Shown: positions 51,402 to 60,733 of the stretch, in pieces | Layout: every line of letters begins with the position of its first letter | Numbering within the stretch: the stretch's first letter is position 1 | Source: CAYGLV01 sp964351025 | GTDB taxonomy: Bacteria > Actinomycetota > Thermoleophilia > Gaiellales > Gaiellaceae | NCBI GenBank assembly: GCA_964351025.1 | Contig: CAYGLV010000001.1 | Coordinates: 1-64,000 of the forward strand | Length of the DNA stretch: 64,000 bases | Reading direction: 5' to 3' | Translations under genes and position numbers: made by a program | Notes under the pieces: model-generated | What the model saw: only the letters and a program-made list of their open reading frames with translations | Told to the model about the DNA's origin: nothing | Database searches by the model: none

Positions 51402-53216
51402 GTGGCCCGCACGCAGCAGCGCCCGACCGGCGCCGAGAACGTCGCCTGGGATCTCGCCGACCTCTTCTCGGGAGCGGACGATCCGAAGCTCGAGGCCGAG
51501 CTGGCCGACGCCGCCCGCTCCGCCGACGCGTTCCGCGAGCGCTACCACGGCCGCGTCGCGTCGTTGTCCGCCGCTGAGATCGCCGAGGCTGTCGTCGAGC
51601 GGGAGCGGATCGACTCGGTGCTCACGCGTGCACGCACGTTCGCGCACCTCGGCTTTTCGACCGACACCGCCGACCCGGCGCGCGGCGCGCTGCTCGCACG
51701 GATCCAGGAGCTCGTGGCGGCGAACGAGACGACGCTCCTCTTCGCCCGGCTGGAATGGGCGGCGCTCGACGACGAGCGCGTCGAGGAGCTGCTCGCCGAT
51801 CCTGTGCTCGCGCGCTGGACGCACTACCTGCGCGCGATCCGGCGCTACCGGCCCCACCTTTTGACCGAGCCGGAGGAGAAGATCCTGACCGAGAAGGGCG
51901 TGACGGGGATGACCGCCTGGTCTCGCCTCTACAGCGAGCTCCTGTCGGGGATCCGCGTCACGATCGACAGCGAGGAGTCGGGCCTCGAGCAGGCGCTCGT
52001 GCAGCTCCAGAGCGCCGACCGGGAGACGCGCGCGGCAGCGGCCGCCGGGATCACCGAGAGTCTCGCGCCCGGCCTGCGCACCCGCACGTTCGTCTTCAAC
52101 GCGATGCTGCTCGACAAGGCGACCGACGACCGCCTGCGCGGCTACCCGCACTGGCTCGCCGCGCGCAACCTCGCCAACGAGGCCCCGGACGAGACCGTCG
52201 AGGCGCTCGTCGCCGCGGTCGTGGCCCGCTACGACATCCCGCAGCGCTACTACCGCCTCAAGGCGGACATCCTCGGCCTGCCGAAGCTCGCCGACTACGA
52301 CCGGGTGGCGCCCATCTCGGCGACCGAGAGCTTCACGTCGTGGCAGGAGGCGCGCGAGCTCGTCCTCGGCGCGTTCAGGGACTTCGCCCCCGAGGCCGGC
52401 CGGATCGTCTCCGACTTCTGGGACAGGAGCTGGATCGACGCGCCGATCCGCCCGGACAAGCAGATCGGTGCCTTCTGTGCGACGACGGTGCCGGGCGCCC
52501 ACCCGTATGTGCTGCTGAACTACACCGGCGACCGGCGCTCCGTGCTGACGCTCGCGCACGAGCTCGGACACGGCCTGCACGGCGTGCTCGCGCAGCCGCT
52601 CGGGCTCTACAACGCCGGGACCCCGCTCACGCTCGCCGAGACGGCATCCGTCTTCGGCGAGGCGCTCACGTTCAAGGCGCTGACCGCGCGAGAGGACGAT
52701 CCGCGCCGCCGTCTCGACTTGCTCACCGGCAGGCTCGAGGACGCGATCGCCACGGTCTTCCGCCAGATCGCCTTCAACCGCCTCGAGGACGCCCTCCATA
52801 CCGCGCGCCGAGGCGAGGGTGAGCTCTCTCCGGACCGGATCGGGGAGCTGTTCCTCGAGACACAGGCGGCGCTGCTCGGGGAGCCCGTCGAGCTCTCGGC
52901 GGGCTACGAGCGCTGGTGGAGCTACGTGCCTCACTTCGTGGCCGCGCCGGGGTACGTCTACGCGTACGCGTACGGGTACCTCTTCTCGCTCGCCATCTTC
53001 CGCCGCTACGAGCGGGAGGGCGACGCCCTGGTCGAGCCGTATTTCGACCTGCTGCGGGCGGGCGGCTCGCGCCCGCCCGAGGAGCTGGCGGCGCTCGTCG
53101 GGCTCGACCTTGCGGATCCGGCGCTCTGGGCCGACGGGCTGGCCGCGGTGGACGAGATTCTCGCCGAGGCGGAGGCGCTCGCAGGCGAGCTCGGCCTGCG
53201 CGGATCTGTGGCATGA
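51402..53216 (+). CDS. pepF: M3-family oligoendopeptidase F
   Basis: A 604-residue zinc peptidase of the oligoendopeptidase F group. The zinc site is LTLAHELGHGLHGVL (HExxH) near residue 385, with the downstream Glu in TASVFGEALTF. SYVPHFVAAPGYVYAYAYGY near 505 is a conserved catalytic-domain block. It cleaves short peptides in the cytoplasm. GTG 51402 lies 10 bases after the preceding stop. No signal peptide. A hairpin-containing gap follows before the LivK-like gene. Confidence 0.9.
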   Translation: MARTQQRPTGAENVAWDLADLFSGADDPKLEAELADAARSADAFRERYHGRVASLSAAEIAEAVVERERIDSVLTRARTFAHLGFSTDTADPARGALLARIQELVAANETTLLFARLEWAALDDERVEELLADPVLARWTHYLRAIRRYRPHLLTEPEEKILTEKGVTGMTAWSRLYSELLSGIRVTIDSEESGLEQALVQLQSADRETRAAAAAGITESLAPGLRTRTFVFNAMLLDKATDDRLRGYPHWLAARNLANEAPDETVEALVAAVVARYDIPQRYYRLKADILGLPKLADYDRVAPISATESFTSWQEARELVLGAFRDFAPEAGRIVSDFWDRSWIDAPIRPDKQIGAFCATTVPGAHPYVLLNYTGDRRSVLTLAHELGHGLHGVLAQPLGLYNAGTPLTLAETASVFGEALTFKALTAREDDPRRRLDLLTGRLEDAIATVFRQIAFNRLEDALHTARRGEGELSPDRIGELFLETQAALLGEPVELSAGYERWWSYVPHFVAAPGYVYAYAYGYLFSLAIFRRYEREGDALVEPYFDLLRAGGSRPPEELAALVGLDLADPALWADGLAAVDEILAEAEALAGELGLRGSVA

Positions 53217-53252
53217 GCAACAAATGTTTGATTTTTCCGTCTGTAGCTGCAA

Positions 53253-53272
53253 ACGTCGCGACACAGCGACGT
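53253..53272 (+). promoter_or_regulatory. Leader hairpin before the Liv-type binding protein gene
   Basis: ACGTCGC (53253-53259) pairs with GCGACGT (53266-53272) around GACACA, and flanking TGC/GCA adds three base pairs after an AA bulge. It lies 26 bases before ATG 53298, in an AT-rich leader (53220-53240). It could terminate pepF transcription or regulate the next gene. Confidence 0.4.
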
Positions 53273-53297
53273 GCAGTCAATGCTCAAAGGAGTGTCC

Positions 53298-54548
53298 ATG
53301 CGTAGGGTCTCTCTCCTAGGGCTCGCCCTTGTCGGCGCGCTCTTGCTCACGCTTCCGAGCGCATTCGCGTCCGGGGGAGCTTCGAAGGCCGATCCGGGGC
53401 TCACAAACCGGACGATCACGATCGGCGGCACCTTCCCGCTCACGGGCCCGGCGTCTGGCTACGCGCCCATCCCCGGTGCGATGAAGGCCTACTTCAGCTA
53501 CATCAACGCCCGGCGCGGCCCGGACGGCAAGCGCGGCGTCTACGGCCGCCAGATCGTCTTCAAGTACTACGACGACGGCTACAACCCGGCGAACAGCGTC
53601 CAGTTGACGCGCAAGCTCGTCGAGGACGACAAGGTCTTCGCCGTCGTCGGCAGCCTCGGCACCGAGGTGAACGAGGCAATCCAGCCGTACCTGAACCAGA
53701 AGAAGGTTCCGCATGTGCTCGTCTCGACGGGCGCGAGCGAGTGGGGGTTCAACTTCAGGCAGTACCCGTGGACGATCGGGTGGCAGCCCGACTACGTCGG
53801 CGAGGGCCGCGTGTACGGCCTCGATGTCGTCAAGAACTACAAGACGGCGAAGATCGCGGTCATCTACCAGAACGACAGCTACGGGAAGGACTACCTCTAC
53901 GGCTTCAAGTCGGCGCTCGGCAAGGCGAAGAGCCAGATCGTCGCCGAGGTGCCGTTCGAGGTGACCTCGCCCACGCCCGCGGCGGAGGTCGCCAAGGCGA
54001 AGGCGTCCGGAGCCGACATGCTCGTCATCTTCGTGACCCCGAAGGGCACGATCCAGACGTTCGCGTTCGCGAAGGCGCTCGGCTGGGCTCCGAATCCGAT
54101 CTACGTCAACTCGGTCTCGGCGACGCAGGGGTTCATGGCCGCAGCGACGGGGGCCTCGGGCACGCTGACGAACAACGCGATCAGCGTCACGTACCTCAAG
54201 GATCCGGCGAGCCCGACGTACGTGAACGACGCGGCCGTGATCGAGTACAAGCGGCTGCTTGCGAAGTACGCGCCGGCGGCGAAGCCGACCGACCAGCTCA
54301 ACCTCTACGGGTTCGCGAAGGCGGAGACCTTCGTGCACGCGCTCTACAAGGCCGGCAAGAACCCGACAAGGGCGTCGCTGATGAAGGCGCTCCTGTCGCT
54401 GAACGACACCAACCGGTTCCTGCTCGCCGGCATCAAGGAGAAGACGGGCGCCAAGGACCACTTCATCATCAGCCAGAACAAGCTGATCAAGTACCAGAGC
54501 GGCGCGTGGAGCGAGGTGGGCAGCCTCATCGAGAGCCGCCCACGCTAG
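53298..54548 (+). CDS. Branched-chain amino acid-type ABC binding protein (LivK-like)
   Basis: A 416-residue exported binding protein. Signal peptide residues 1-25 (SLLGLALVGALLLTLPSAFAS). Type I fold: TITIGGTFPLTGPASGYAPI, FAVVGSLGTEVNEAIQPYL, AVIYQNDSYGKDYLYGFKSAL, GADMLVIFVTPKGTIQTFAFA. Members bind amino acids, amides or organic acids. ATG 53298 follows AAAGGAG. No LivH/M/G/F genes lie nearby, so its permease is elsewhere. A terminator hairpin follows. Confidence 0.85.
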   Translation: MRRVSLLGLALVGALLLTLPSAFASGGASKADPGLTNRTITIGGTFPLTGPASGYAPIPGAMKAYFSYINARRGPDGKRGVYGRQIVFKYYDDGYNPANSVQLTRKLVEDDKVFAVVGSLGTEVNEAIQPYLNQKKVPHVLVSTGASEWGFNFRQYPWTIGWQPDYVGEGRVYGLDVVKNYKTAKIAVIYQNDSYGKDYLYGFKSALGKAKSQIVAEVPFEVTSPTPAAEVAKAKASGADMLVIFVTPKGTIQTFAFAKALGWAPNPIYVNSVSATQGFMAAATGASGTLTNNAISVTYLKDPASPTYVNDAAVIEYKRLLAKYAPAAKPTDQLNLYGFAKAETFVHALYKAGKNPTRASLMKALLSLNDTNRFLLAGIKEKTGAKDHFIISQNKLIKYQSGAWSEVGSLIESRPR

Positions 54549-54576
54549 TCTTCAGGAGTCGAATCAGGTTCAATGG

Positions 54577-54600
54577 CGGGGCCGGCGCATGCCGGCCCCG
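54577..54600 (+). terminator. Hairpin terminator after the Liv-type binding protein gene
   Basis: CGGGGCCGGC (54577-54586) pairs with GCCGGCCCCG (54591-54600) around GCAT: a 10-bp GC stem 29 bases past the stop at 54548, followed by CCGCTTCT. It separates this gene from the thiolase gene, whose ribosome site (GAGGAGG) begins just after. Confidence 0.65.
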
Positions 54601-54623
54601 CCGCTTCTCCGAGGAGGACGCCC

Positions 54624-55787
54624 ATGCCCGAAGCCGTCATCGCCGCGGCAGTGCGCACGCCGATCGGCCGCGCTCGCAAGGGCTCGCTCGCCGACGTGCG
54701 GCCCGACGACCTGCTTGCCTTCGCGATCCGCGAGGCGGTCGGGGAAGTGCGTGGGCTCGACAAGGGCGAGATCGTGGACGTGATGGCGGGGTGCGGCTTC
54801 CCGCAGGAGAAGCAGGGCATGAACCTCGCGCGGCGGGCCGCGCTGCTCGCCGGGTTGCCGGACGCGGTCGCAGGGACGACGGTCAATCGCTTCTGCGCCT
54901 CGAGCCTGCAGACGACGCGGATGGCGTTCCACGCGATCCGCGCGGGGGAGGGCGACGTGTACGTCTCCGCCGGCGTCGAGTCCATCTCGCAGGTGGACGG
55001 CTATCCGAGGGACACCGACGAGCTTCATCCGGGCCAGGTCGGCGAGGGCGCGGAGTACGGCAACGTCTACATCCCGATGGGACTGACTGCGGAGAACGTC
55101 GCCGAGCAGCACGACGTCTCCCGTGAGGACATGGACCGGTTCGCGCAGCGCTCCCAGGAGCGCGCGGTCGCGGCCCAGGGTTCCGGCTTCTTCGCCCGCG
55201 AGCTCACGCCGTACACCAAGGCGGACGGGACGGTGGTGGCCGCCGACGACGGGCCGCGTGCGGACTCGACGTTGGAGCGGCTCGCCTCGCTCGAGGCGGC
55301 TTTCAAGCCGGGTGGGAAGGTGACGGCGGGGAATGCGTGCCCGCTCAACGACGGTGCCGCAGCCGTCGTGGTGATGAGCGACGCGAAAGCCGCTGAGCTC
55401 GGCGTGCGACCGCGGGCCCGAATCGTCGCGACCGCCGTCTCCGGCGTCTCACCCGACATCATGGGCGTCGGCCCGATCGAGGCTGTGCGGCGCGTGCTGG
55501 CCCAGGCCGGAATGACGATCGAGGACGTGGATGTCGTCGAGCTGAACGAGGCCTTCGCGGCGCAGGTGCTGCCGGTCTGCCGCGAGCTGGGGATCGACCC
55601 GTTCGGCGAGAAGCTGAACCCGCACGGCGGCGCGATCGCGCTCGGGCACCCCTACGGCATGACGGGCGCGCGGATCCTCTGCACGCTGCTGAACGACCTC
55701 GAGACGCTGGACGGGACGATCGGCCTCGAGACGATGTGCGTCGGCGGTGGCCAGGGCATGGCGATGTTGGTGGAGAGACTCACCTAG
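54624..55787 (+). CDS. Acetyl-CoA acetyltransferase/thiolase
   Basis: A 387-residue thiolase. Catalytic Cys in NRFCASSLQTTRMAF near residue 92, NEAFAAQVLP, HGGAIALGHPYGMTGAR and the second Cys in ETMCVGGGQGMAMLVE are in place. ATG 54624 has GAGGAGG upstream. It cleaves 3-ketoacyl-CoA in degradation, or condenses acetyl-CoA. It heads the acyl-CoA region of the window and ends convergently with the phosphatase gene in a shared CTAG (55784-55787). Confidence 0.9.
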   Translation: MPEAVIAAAVRTPIGRARKGSLADVRPDDLLAFAIREAVGEVRGLDKGEIVDVMAGCGFPQEKQGMNLARRAALLAGLPDAVAGTTVNRFCASSLQTTRMAFHAIRAGEGDVYVSAGVESISQVDGYPRDTDELHPGQVGEGAEYGNVYIPMGLTAENVAEQHDVSREDMDRFAQRSQERAVAAQGSGFFARELTPYTKADGTVVAADDGPRADSTLERLASLEAAFKPGGKVTAGNACPLNDGAAAVVVMSDAKAAELGVRPRARIVATAVSGVSPDIMGVGPIEAVRRVLAQAGMTIEDVDVVELNEAFAAQVLPVCRELGIDPFGEKLNPHGGAIALGHPYGMTGARILCTLLNDLETLDGTIGLETMCVGGGQGMAMLVERLT

Positions 55788-56452
55788 TCGTTCTGCTCGC
55801 GGGACGGCCGGTACTGCTCCCAGTAGCCCTCCATCGTCGTGCCCCGGCCAGCGGCGTGGATGAGGTCGTACGGCGCGAGGTTGACCGCGCGCACGATCCA
55901 CTCGTCGCCCACGTCGAGGACGTTGATGCACGCCGGCGCCTGCTCGAAGTGGCCGAGGAACATCCGCTCACCGGTGAGGGCGTACGAGAGGATCGCGCGG
56001 TTGACGGCGCCGTGCAGGACGGCGAGTGCCGTGTCCCAGCTCTCGTCCGCGAGCAGGCGCTCGAGCGCGGGCAGGACGCGGTCGAACAGCTCGCCGTACG
56101 ACTCGCCGCCGAGGAAGCGCGCGTCGTTCGGGACGACGCCGCGGAAGGCGCCGACGAAGGCGTGCTCGAGCTCGTCCTCGGGAATCGCGCGCAGGTCGGC
56201 GCCCCGGATCTCGCGCAGCTCGGGCCAGCTCTCGGGCTCGCGCCCAGCGACGATTCGGGCCGTCTCGACCGTGCGAGGCAGGCCGCTCGCGAGCACCTGG
56301 TCGAACGCGACTCCCGCCAGCGCCTCGGCCGCCACGCGCGCCTGCTCGCGACCGCGCTTGGTGAGGGCCACCTCGTCGGGGGAGACCGGCTGCCCGCTCT
56401 CGTCGAAGTACGCCACTTCGCCGTGGCGCATGAGGTAGAGACGCCGCCGCAC
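55784..56452 (-). CDS. Histidine phosphatase-family protein
   Basis: A 222-residue protein of the phosphoglycerate mutase-like histidine phosphatase family. The catalytic RHGE lies in LYLMRHGEVAYF, and the second His is in LAVLHGAVNRAIL. FDQVLASGLPRTVETARIV provides the conserved Arg. The substrate is unknown. GTG 56452. It follows the LLM gene on the same strand by four bases, so it may be co-expressed. It shares its stop CTAG with thiolase. Confidence 0.75.
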   Translation of the reverse strand: MRRRLYLMRHGEVAYFDESGQPVSPDEVALTKRGREQARVAAEALAGVAFDQVLASGLPRTVETARIVAGREPESWPELREIRGADLRAIPEDELEHAFVGAFRGVVPNDARFLGGESYGELFDRVLPALERLLADESWDTALAVLHGAVNRAILSYALTGERMFLGHFEQAPACINVLDVGDEWIVRAVNLAPYDLIHAAGRGTTMEGYWEQYRPSREQND

Positions 56453-56456
56453 TAGG

Positions 56457-57458
56457 TCACAGAACGAGCTCGGCCAGCAGCTGCAGCGCTTCGGGCTGGC
56501 GGGCCTGGAGGATCATCGTGGTGGCGCCGCACTCGTGCCAGGCGGCGAGCCGGTCGGCGATCCGGGCCCGGTCGCCGACGAGCGCGATCTCGTCCACGAG
56601 CGCGTCGGGAACGGCCAGCGCCGCCTCGCCCTTCTTGCCCTCGAGGTAGAGGTCCTGGATCTCCGCCGCCGCCTCTTCGTAGCCGTACCGCTGCGCGAGA
56701 CGGGTGTAGAAGTTCTGGCCGCGCGCGCCCATGCCGCCGACGTAGAGCGCGAGCAGCGGCTTCAGCATGTCGCGACACGCCTGGACGTCGTCTGCGACGA
56801 CGACCGGGACGAGGGGGGCGATGTCGAAGCCGGGCTTCGCGCCCTCGAGCGCGGGCCCGTGCACATGCGCGAAGCGCTCGGGCGAGAAGAAGATCGGCAG
56901 CCAGCCGTCGGCGATCTCGGCGGCCAGCGCGACGTTCTTCGGCCCGATCGCGGCAAGGTAGATCGGCACCTCGCTGCGCAGCGGGTGAACGATGATCTTC
57001 AGCGGCTTGCCGAGGCCGGTTGCGTCCACGCCGGAGTAAGGGATGTCGTAGTGGGCCCCGTGATGCTCGAGCGGCTCCTTGCGGCGCAGGATCGTGCGCA
57101 CGATCTCGACGTATTCGCGGGTGCGGGTGAGCGGCTTGCCCCAGGCCTGTCCGTGCCAGCCCTCCGCGACCTGCGGGCCCGACGTGCCGAGGCCGAGCAG
57201 CACGCGGCCGCCGGAGAGGAGGTCGAGCGTCGCGACGGTGGTCGCCGTCGCGGCGGGCGAGCGCGCCGGCATCTGCATGATCGCGGAGCCGATTCCGATC
57301 CTCTCGGTCGTCGCGGCGATCCAGGCCATCGGCGTCACCGCATCGGTGCCGTAGGCCTCGGATGTCCACACGGAGTGGAAGCCGAGGCGGTCCGCCTCCT
57401 GCGCGAGGGCGACGCCGGCGACCGGGTCGTCGTAGTTCAGTTGCAGGCCGAGGCGCAC
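56457..57458 (-). CDS. LLM-class F420-dependent oxidoreductase
   Basis: A 333-residue luciferase-like TIM-barrel protein. AGVALAQEADRLGFHSVWTSEAYG, AMIQ-type GIGSAIMQMPARSPAATA, VLLGLGTSGPQVAEGWHG and EVPIYLAAIGPKNVALAAEIADGWL match actinobacterial F420-dependent LLM enzymes. F420 rather than FMN is inferred. GTG 57458 was chosen because the first strand (VRLGLQLNYDDP) begins there. It lies head to head with the acyl-CoA dehydrogenase gene: only about 19 bases separate the two starts, so promoters overlap. Confidence 0.8.
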   Translation of the reverse strand: MRLGLQLNYDDPVAGVALAQEADRLGFHSVWTSEAYGTDAVTPMAWIAATTERIGIGSAIMQMPARSPAATATTVATLDLLSGGRVLLGLGTSGPQVAEGWHGQAWGKPLTRTREYVEIVRTILRRKEPLEHHGAHYDIPYSGVDATGLGKPLKIIVHPLRSEVPIYLAAIGPKNVALAAEIADGWLPIFFSPERFAHVHGPALEGAKPGFDIAPLVPVVVADDVQACRDMLKPLLALYVGGMGARGQNFYTRLAQRYGYEEAAAEIQDLYLEGKKGEAALAVPDALVDEIALVGDRARIADRLAAWHECGATTMILQARQPEALQLLAELVL

Positions 57459-57477
57459 GATGTGCGAGCATACCGCT

Positions 57478-58683
57478 GTGAGCTCCTTCGCTCCTGCGCC
57501 CGAGGTCGCCGAGTTGCGGTCGCGCGTACGGGCGTTCATGGAGGAGCACGTCTACCCGAACGAGGGGCGGCTGTTCGCGGAGGACGCCTCCTCCGACGCG
57601 TTGATCGCCGAGCTCCAGGGCAAGGCGAAGAGCGCGGGGCTCTGGGCGCCGCACATCGGCCCCGAAGCCGGCGGCAGCGGCACGGGCTTCCTCGCGTATG
57701 CCTACCTCAACGAGGAGATCGGCCGCACCGTCTGGGCCCAGCTCATCCTCGGCTGCCAGGCGCCGGACGCGGGCAACTCGGAGATTCTGCTCATGTTCGG
57801 CACCGAGGAGCAGAAGGAACGCTGGCTCCTCCCGCTCGTCGGGGGCGAGATCCGCTCCTTCTTCTCGATGACCGAGCCCGAAGTGGCGGGCTCCGACCCG
57901 ACGCTGCTGCGCTGCCGCGCCGTCCAGGAGGGCGACGAGTGGGTGATCGACGGGAACAAGTGGTTCTCGTCCGGGGCGGAGGGCGCCGCCTTCGGGATCG
58001 TCATGGCCGTCACCGACCCGGACGCGCCGAAGCACGCCCGAGCGACCCAGATCATCGTCCCCGCCGAGACCCCCGGGGTCGAGGTCGTGCGCGCGACGCC
58101 GACGATGGGACACCGAGGGCGCAACTGGTCGACCCACTGCGAGGTGCGCTACACCGGCGTGCGCGTGCCGGTGGCGAACACGCTCGGGGAGCGCGGCGCC
58201 GGCTTCCGGATCGCGCAGAAGCGGCTCGGGCCGGGGCGGATCCATCACGTCATGCGCTGGCTCGGCCAGATGCAGCGGGCCTTCGAGCTGATGTGCTCGT
58301 ACTCGCTCGAGCGTGAGGCGTTCGGCGGCCCGCTTGCCGACAAGCAGACGGTGCAGAACTGGATCGCCGACTCGGCGGCCGAGATCCAGGCCTGCCGGCT
58401 GATGACGCTCGACGCGGCGTACAAGCTCGACCGTGAGGAGGAGGCCCGCGTCGAGATCTCGCTGATCAAGTTCTACGCCGCGCGCGTCCTGCACGACGTG
58501 ATCGACCGCGCGATCCAGGTCCACGGCGCGAAGGGGCTGACCGACCTCAGCCCGCTCGGGGCGATGTACGGGATGGCCCGTGGGGCCAGGATCTACGACG
58601 GTCCCGACGAGGTGCACAAGATGGTCGTCGCGCGCCAGATCCTGAAGGCGTTCCGCGCCGGCGGCCGCTACGAGTTCGTCTAG
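57478..58683 (+). CDS. Acyl-CoA dehydrogenase
   Basis: A 401-residue flavoprotein. FFSMTEPEVAGSDPTLL, GNKWFSSGAEGAAFGIVMA (flavin contacts), RFIAQKRLGPGRIHHVMRW-like sequence and IQVHGAKGLTDLSPLGAMYGMARGARIYDGPDEVHKMVVAR match the family. The start is uncertain: GTG 57478 or ATG 57460, the latter overlapping the divergent start. It is probably leaderless. It ends abutting the hotdog-protein gene (CTAGCTAG). A degradative role fits the surrounding genes. Confidence 0.85.
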   Translation: MSSFAPAPEVAELRSRVRAFMEEHVYPNEGRLFAEDASSDALIAELQGKAKSAGLWAPHIGPEAGGSGTGFLAYAYLNEEIGRTVWAQLILGCQAPDAGNSEILLMFGTEEQKERWLLPLVGGEIRSFFSMTEPEVAGSDPTLLRCRAVQEGDEWVIDGNKWFSSGAEGAAFGIVMAVTDPDAPKHARATQIIVPAETPGVEVVRATPTMGHRGRNWSTHCEVRYTGVRVPVANTLGERGAGFRIAQKRLGPGRIHHVMRWLGQMQRAFELMCSYSLEREAFGGPLADKQTVQNWIADSAAEIQACRLMTLDAAYKLDREEEARVEISLIKFYAARVLHDVIDRAIQVHGAKGLTDLSPLGAMYGMARGARIYDGPDEVHKMVVARQILKAFRAGGRYEFV

Positions 58684-59127
58684 CTAGTTGTCCTGGCGCG
58701 CGACGTAGATCGTCTTCTCGACCGTTGCGTGCGGCACGCCCTCGGCGTCCACGAGCTCTACGACGTAGCCGCGATCGATCTTGCCCTCGGCTGCCACTGC
58801 CGCCCGGATCGCGTCAAGCTCCTCGTCCTCGATCCGGAATGTCGCGTACAGCGTCCCGCGGCCGGGGCGGCGGAAGCGGATGGAGGCCGACTTGTCCCAG
58901 ACGACGTATTCCGGGCCGAGGCGGTGCATCAGCATCACCATGTAGAAGGGGTCGACCGCGCCGTAGAGCGAGCCGCCGAAGAGCGTCCCCACGTAGTTGC
59001 GCGTCCGCCGGGTGAGGCGGAGCTTGATCCGCACCTCGCTCCAGTCGTCTGCGATGAAGACGAGGCGGCCGCCCGTGCCCCGGTAGGCGGGGAAGAGGTT
59101 GAACTTCCAGACGTCGCGCCGTCTCAC
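58684..59127 (-). CDS. DUF4442-type hotdog-fold thioesterase-like protein
   Basis: A 147-residue protein. FNLFPAYRGTGGRLVFI, LTRRTRNYVGTLFGGSLYGAVDPFYMVML and ASIRFRRPGRGTLYATF are the family's conserved blocks. Hotdog-fold proteins of this kind often bind or hydrolyse acyl thioesters, but no catalytic residues can be named. GTG 59127 overlaps the stop of the upstream SDR gene as GTGA, so it ends the five-gene operon that starts at 62355. Confidence 0.75.
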   Translation of the reverse strand: MRRRDVWKFNLFPAYRGTGGRLVFIADDWSEVRIKLRLTRRTRNYVGTLFGGSLYGAVDPFYMVMLMHRLGPEYVVWDKSASIRFRRPGRGTLYATFRIEDEELDAIRAAVAAEGKIDRGYVVELVDAEGVPHATVEKTIYVARQDN

Positions 59128-59816
59128 GCGAACGGCGGCGGCGGCGCGTAGCTCTCGCCGCCCGGTCCGCGCGGCCCCGGCACCCGTGGAAAGCGGAAGT
59201 CCAGCGGCTCGCGCCCCGGCTGTACGACCCAGGCGTGGCCCGTCTCGCCGGACTCGAGCGCGAGCCAGACGGCGTCGGCGACCTCCTCCGCCGACAGCAG
59301 CGGAAAGCCGGCGGCGTCGAAGCGCGCCTTCGCCTCGGGGGCGAGCAGCGGCGTGTCGGCGATGCCGGGGCAGACGGCGTTGATCGAGATCCCGAGTCCG
59401 GCGAGCTGGGGCGCCAGCGAGCGTACGAAGCCGACGACGGCGTGCTTGGTCAGCGTGTAGACGGGGTCGTCGGGAAGCGCCGTCAGGCCCGCGAGCGAGG
59501 CGGTGGCGACGATCCGCCCGCCGCGCGGCATCACGTTCGCCAGCCGCCGCACGCCGAAGACGACGCCGTCCACGTTCACGCCGACGGCGCGCCGGTACGC
59601 CTCGTCCGACAGCGCCGCCAGGTCCGTCTCGCCGGTCACGACCCCCGCGTTCAGGCAGGCGACGTCCACGGGCCCGATGCGCTCCCAGTGCCCGGGCTGT
59701 GTCACGTCGAAGCCCGAGACGATGTCGAGGGTCTCGACGTCGAAGCCCGCCGCGGAGAGCCGCGCGCAGATCGCCGCGCCGATCCCCGACGCTCCGCCGG
59801 TCACGATCGCCCTCAC
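59124..59816 (-). CDS. Short-chain dehydrogenase
   Basis: A 230-residue SDR. Cofactor motif TGGASGIGAAICARL near residue 6, LNAGVV, catalytic Ser in ATASLAG and YTLTKHAVV. The C-terminus is proline-rich (GPRGPGGESYAPPPPF). GTG 59816 overlaps the stop of the quinone reductase-like gene as GTGA. In this operon it may oxidise a hydroxyacyl intermediate. The substrate cannot be named. Confidence 0.8.
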   Translation of the reverse strand: MRAIVTGGASGIGAAICARLSAAGFDVETLDIVSGFDVTQPGHWERIGPVDVACLNAGVVTGETDLAALSDEAYRRAVGVNVDGVVFGVRRLANVMPRGGRIVATASLAGLTALPDDPVYTLTKHAVVGFVRSLAPQLAGLGISINAVCPGIADTPLLAPEAKARFDAAGFPLLSAEEVADAVWLALESGETGHAWVVQPGREPLDFRFPRVPGPRGPGGESYAPPPPFA

Positions 59817-60733
59817 GCCGTCAGCACGACCTTCCCGGTGCTCTTCCGCGACTCGATCAGCCGGTGCGCCTCGGAGGCCTGCTCGAGCGGGAACTCCGCG
59901 CCGACCACCGGCCGCAGCGAGCCCTGCTCCCAGAGTCGCAGCAGGTCGCGCATCGCCTCCTGCACGAGTTGCGGGCGCAGCCCCATCAGCCGGCCGAGGT
60001 AGAAGCCCTGCACGCCGATGTTGCGGCCGACGAGCAGAGCCGGGTCGAGCGCCTGCCACGGGCCGCCGGCGTAGCCGATCGCGACGGCGACGCCGAGTGG
60101 CGCGAGTGTTCTCAGGCTGTCGGCGAAGACCTGCCCGCCGACCGGGTCGATCACGACGTCCACGCCTTCGATCTCGCCGAGCCTGTCGTAGGTCAGCACG
60201 GTCTCCGCGCCGAGCGAGCGCGGCAGCTCGAGCTTCTCCTCCGAGCCGGCCGTCGCGATCACCCTCGCGCCGAGCAGCTTCGCCACCTGCACGGCCGCCG
60301 AGCCGACCCCGCCCGCCGCCGCGTGCACGAGCACCTTCGAGCCGGGGTGGATCGTCACCTGGCGCGTGAGCGGGATCCACGCGGTGAGGAAGGCCATCAT
60401 GAACGCCGCGCCCTCCGCGAAGCTCGCCTGCTCGGGCAGCGGGAACAGCCACTGCTCGTCCACCGCCGCCCATTCGGCGTATCCGCCTCCGCTCGCGCGC
60501 GTCATTCCGAGCACGCGCCGGCCGTCCAGCTCGCCCGCGACCTCCGACCCGAGCACGGTCGGCAGCGGCGGCGCCTGCGGATACCGCCCGACCCGCACGA
60601 GCACGTCCATGAAGTTGATCCCGCAGGCTCTGACGCGCACGAGCTTCTGTCCGGCTTGAGCCTCCGGCTCCGGCACGTCGCGCACGAGGAGCTGCTCCGG
60701 GGGCCCCGTTTCTGCGAGGACGACCGCTCTCAC
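59813..60733 (-). CDS. Quinone oxidoreductase-like medium-chain dehydrogenase
   Basis: A 306-residue MDR protein of the zeta-crystallin/QOR group. CGINFMDVLVRVGRYP, VLGSEVAGELDG, VHAAAGGVGSAAVQVAKLLGA (nucleotide site) and VVIDPVGG are diagnostic. It lacks the Cys ligands of zinc alcohol dehydrogenases, so it is a zinc-free reductase. GTG 60733 overlaps the ligase stop as GTGA. It may reduce an enoyl or quinone substrate. Confidence 0.82.
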   Translation of the reverse strand: MRAVVLAETGPPEQLLVRDVPEPEAQAGQKLVRVRACGINFMDVLVRVGRYPQAPPLPTVLGSEVAGELDGRRVLGMTRASGGGYAEWAAVDEQWLFPLPEQASFAEGAAFMMAFLTAWIPLTRQVTIHPGSKVLVHAAAGGVGSAAVQVAKLLGARVIATAGSEEKLELPRSLGAETVLTYDRLGEIEGVDVVIDPVGGQVFADSLRTLAPLGVAVAIGYAGGPWQALDPALLVGRNIGVQGFYLGRLMGLRPQLVQEAMRDLLRLWEQGSLRPVVGAEFPLEQASEAHRLIESRKSTGKVVLTA

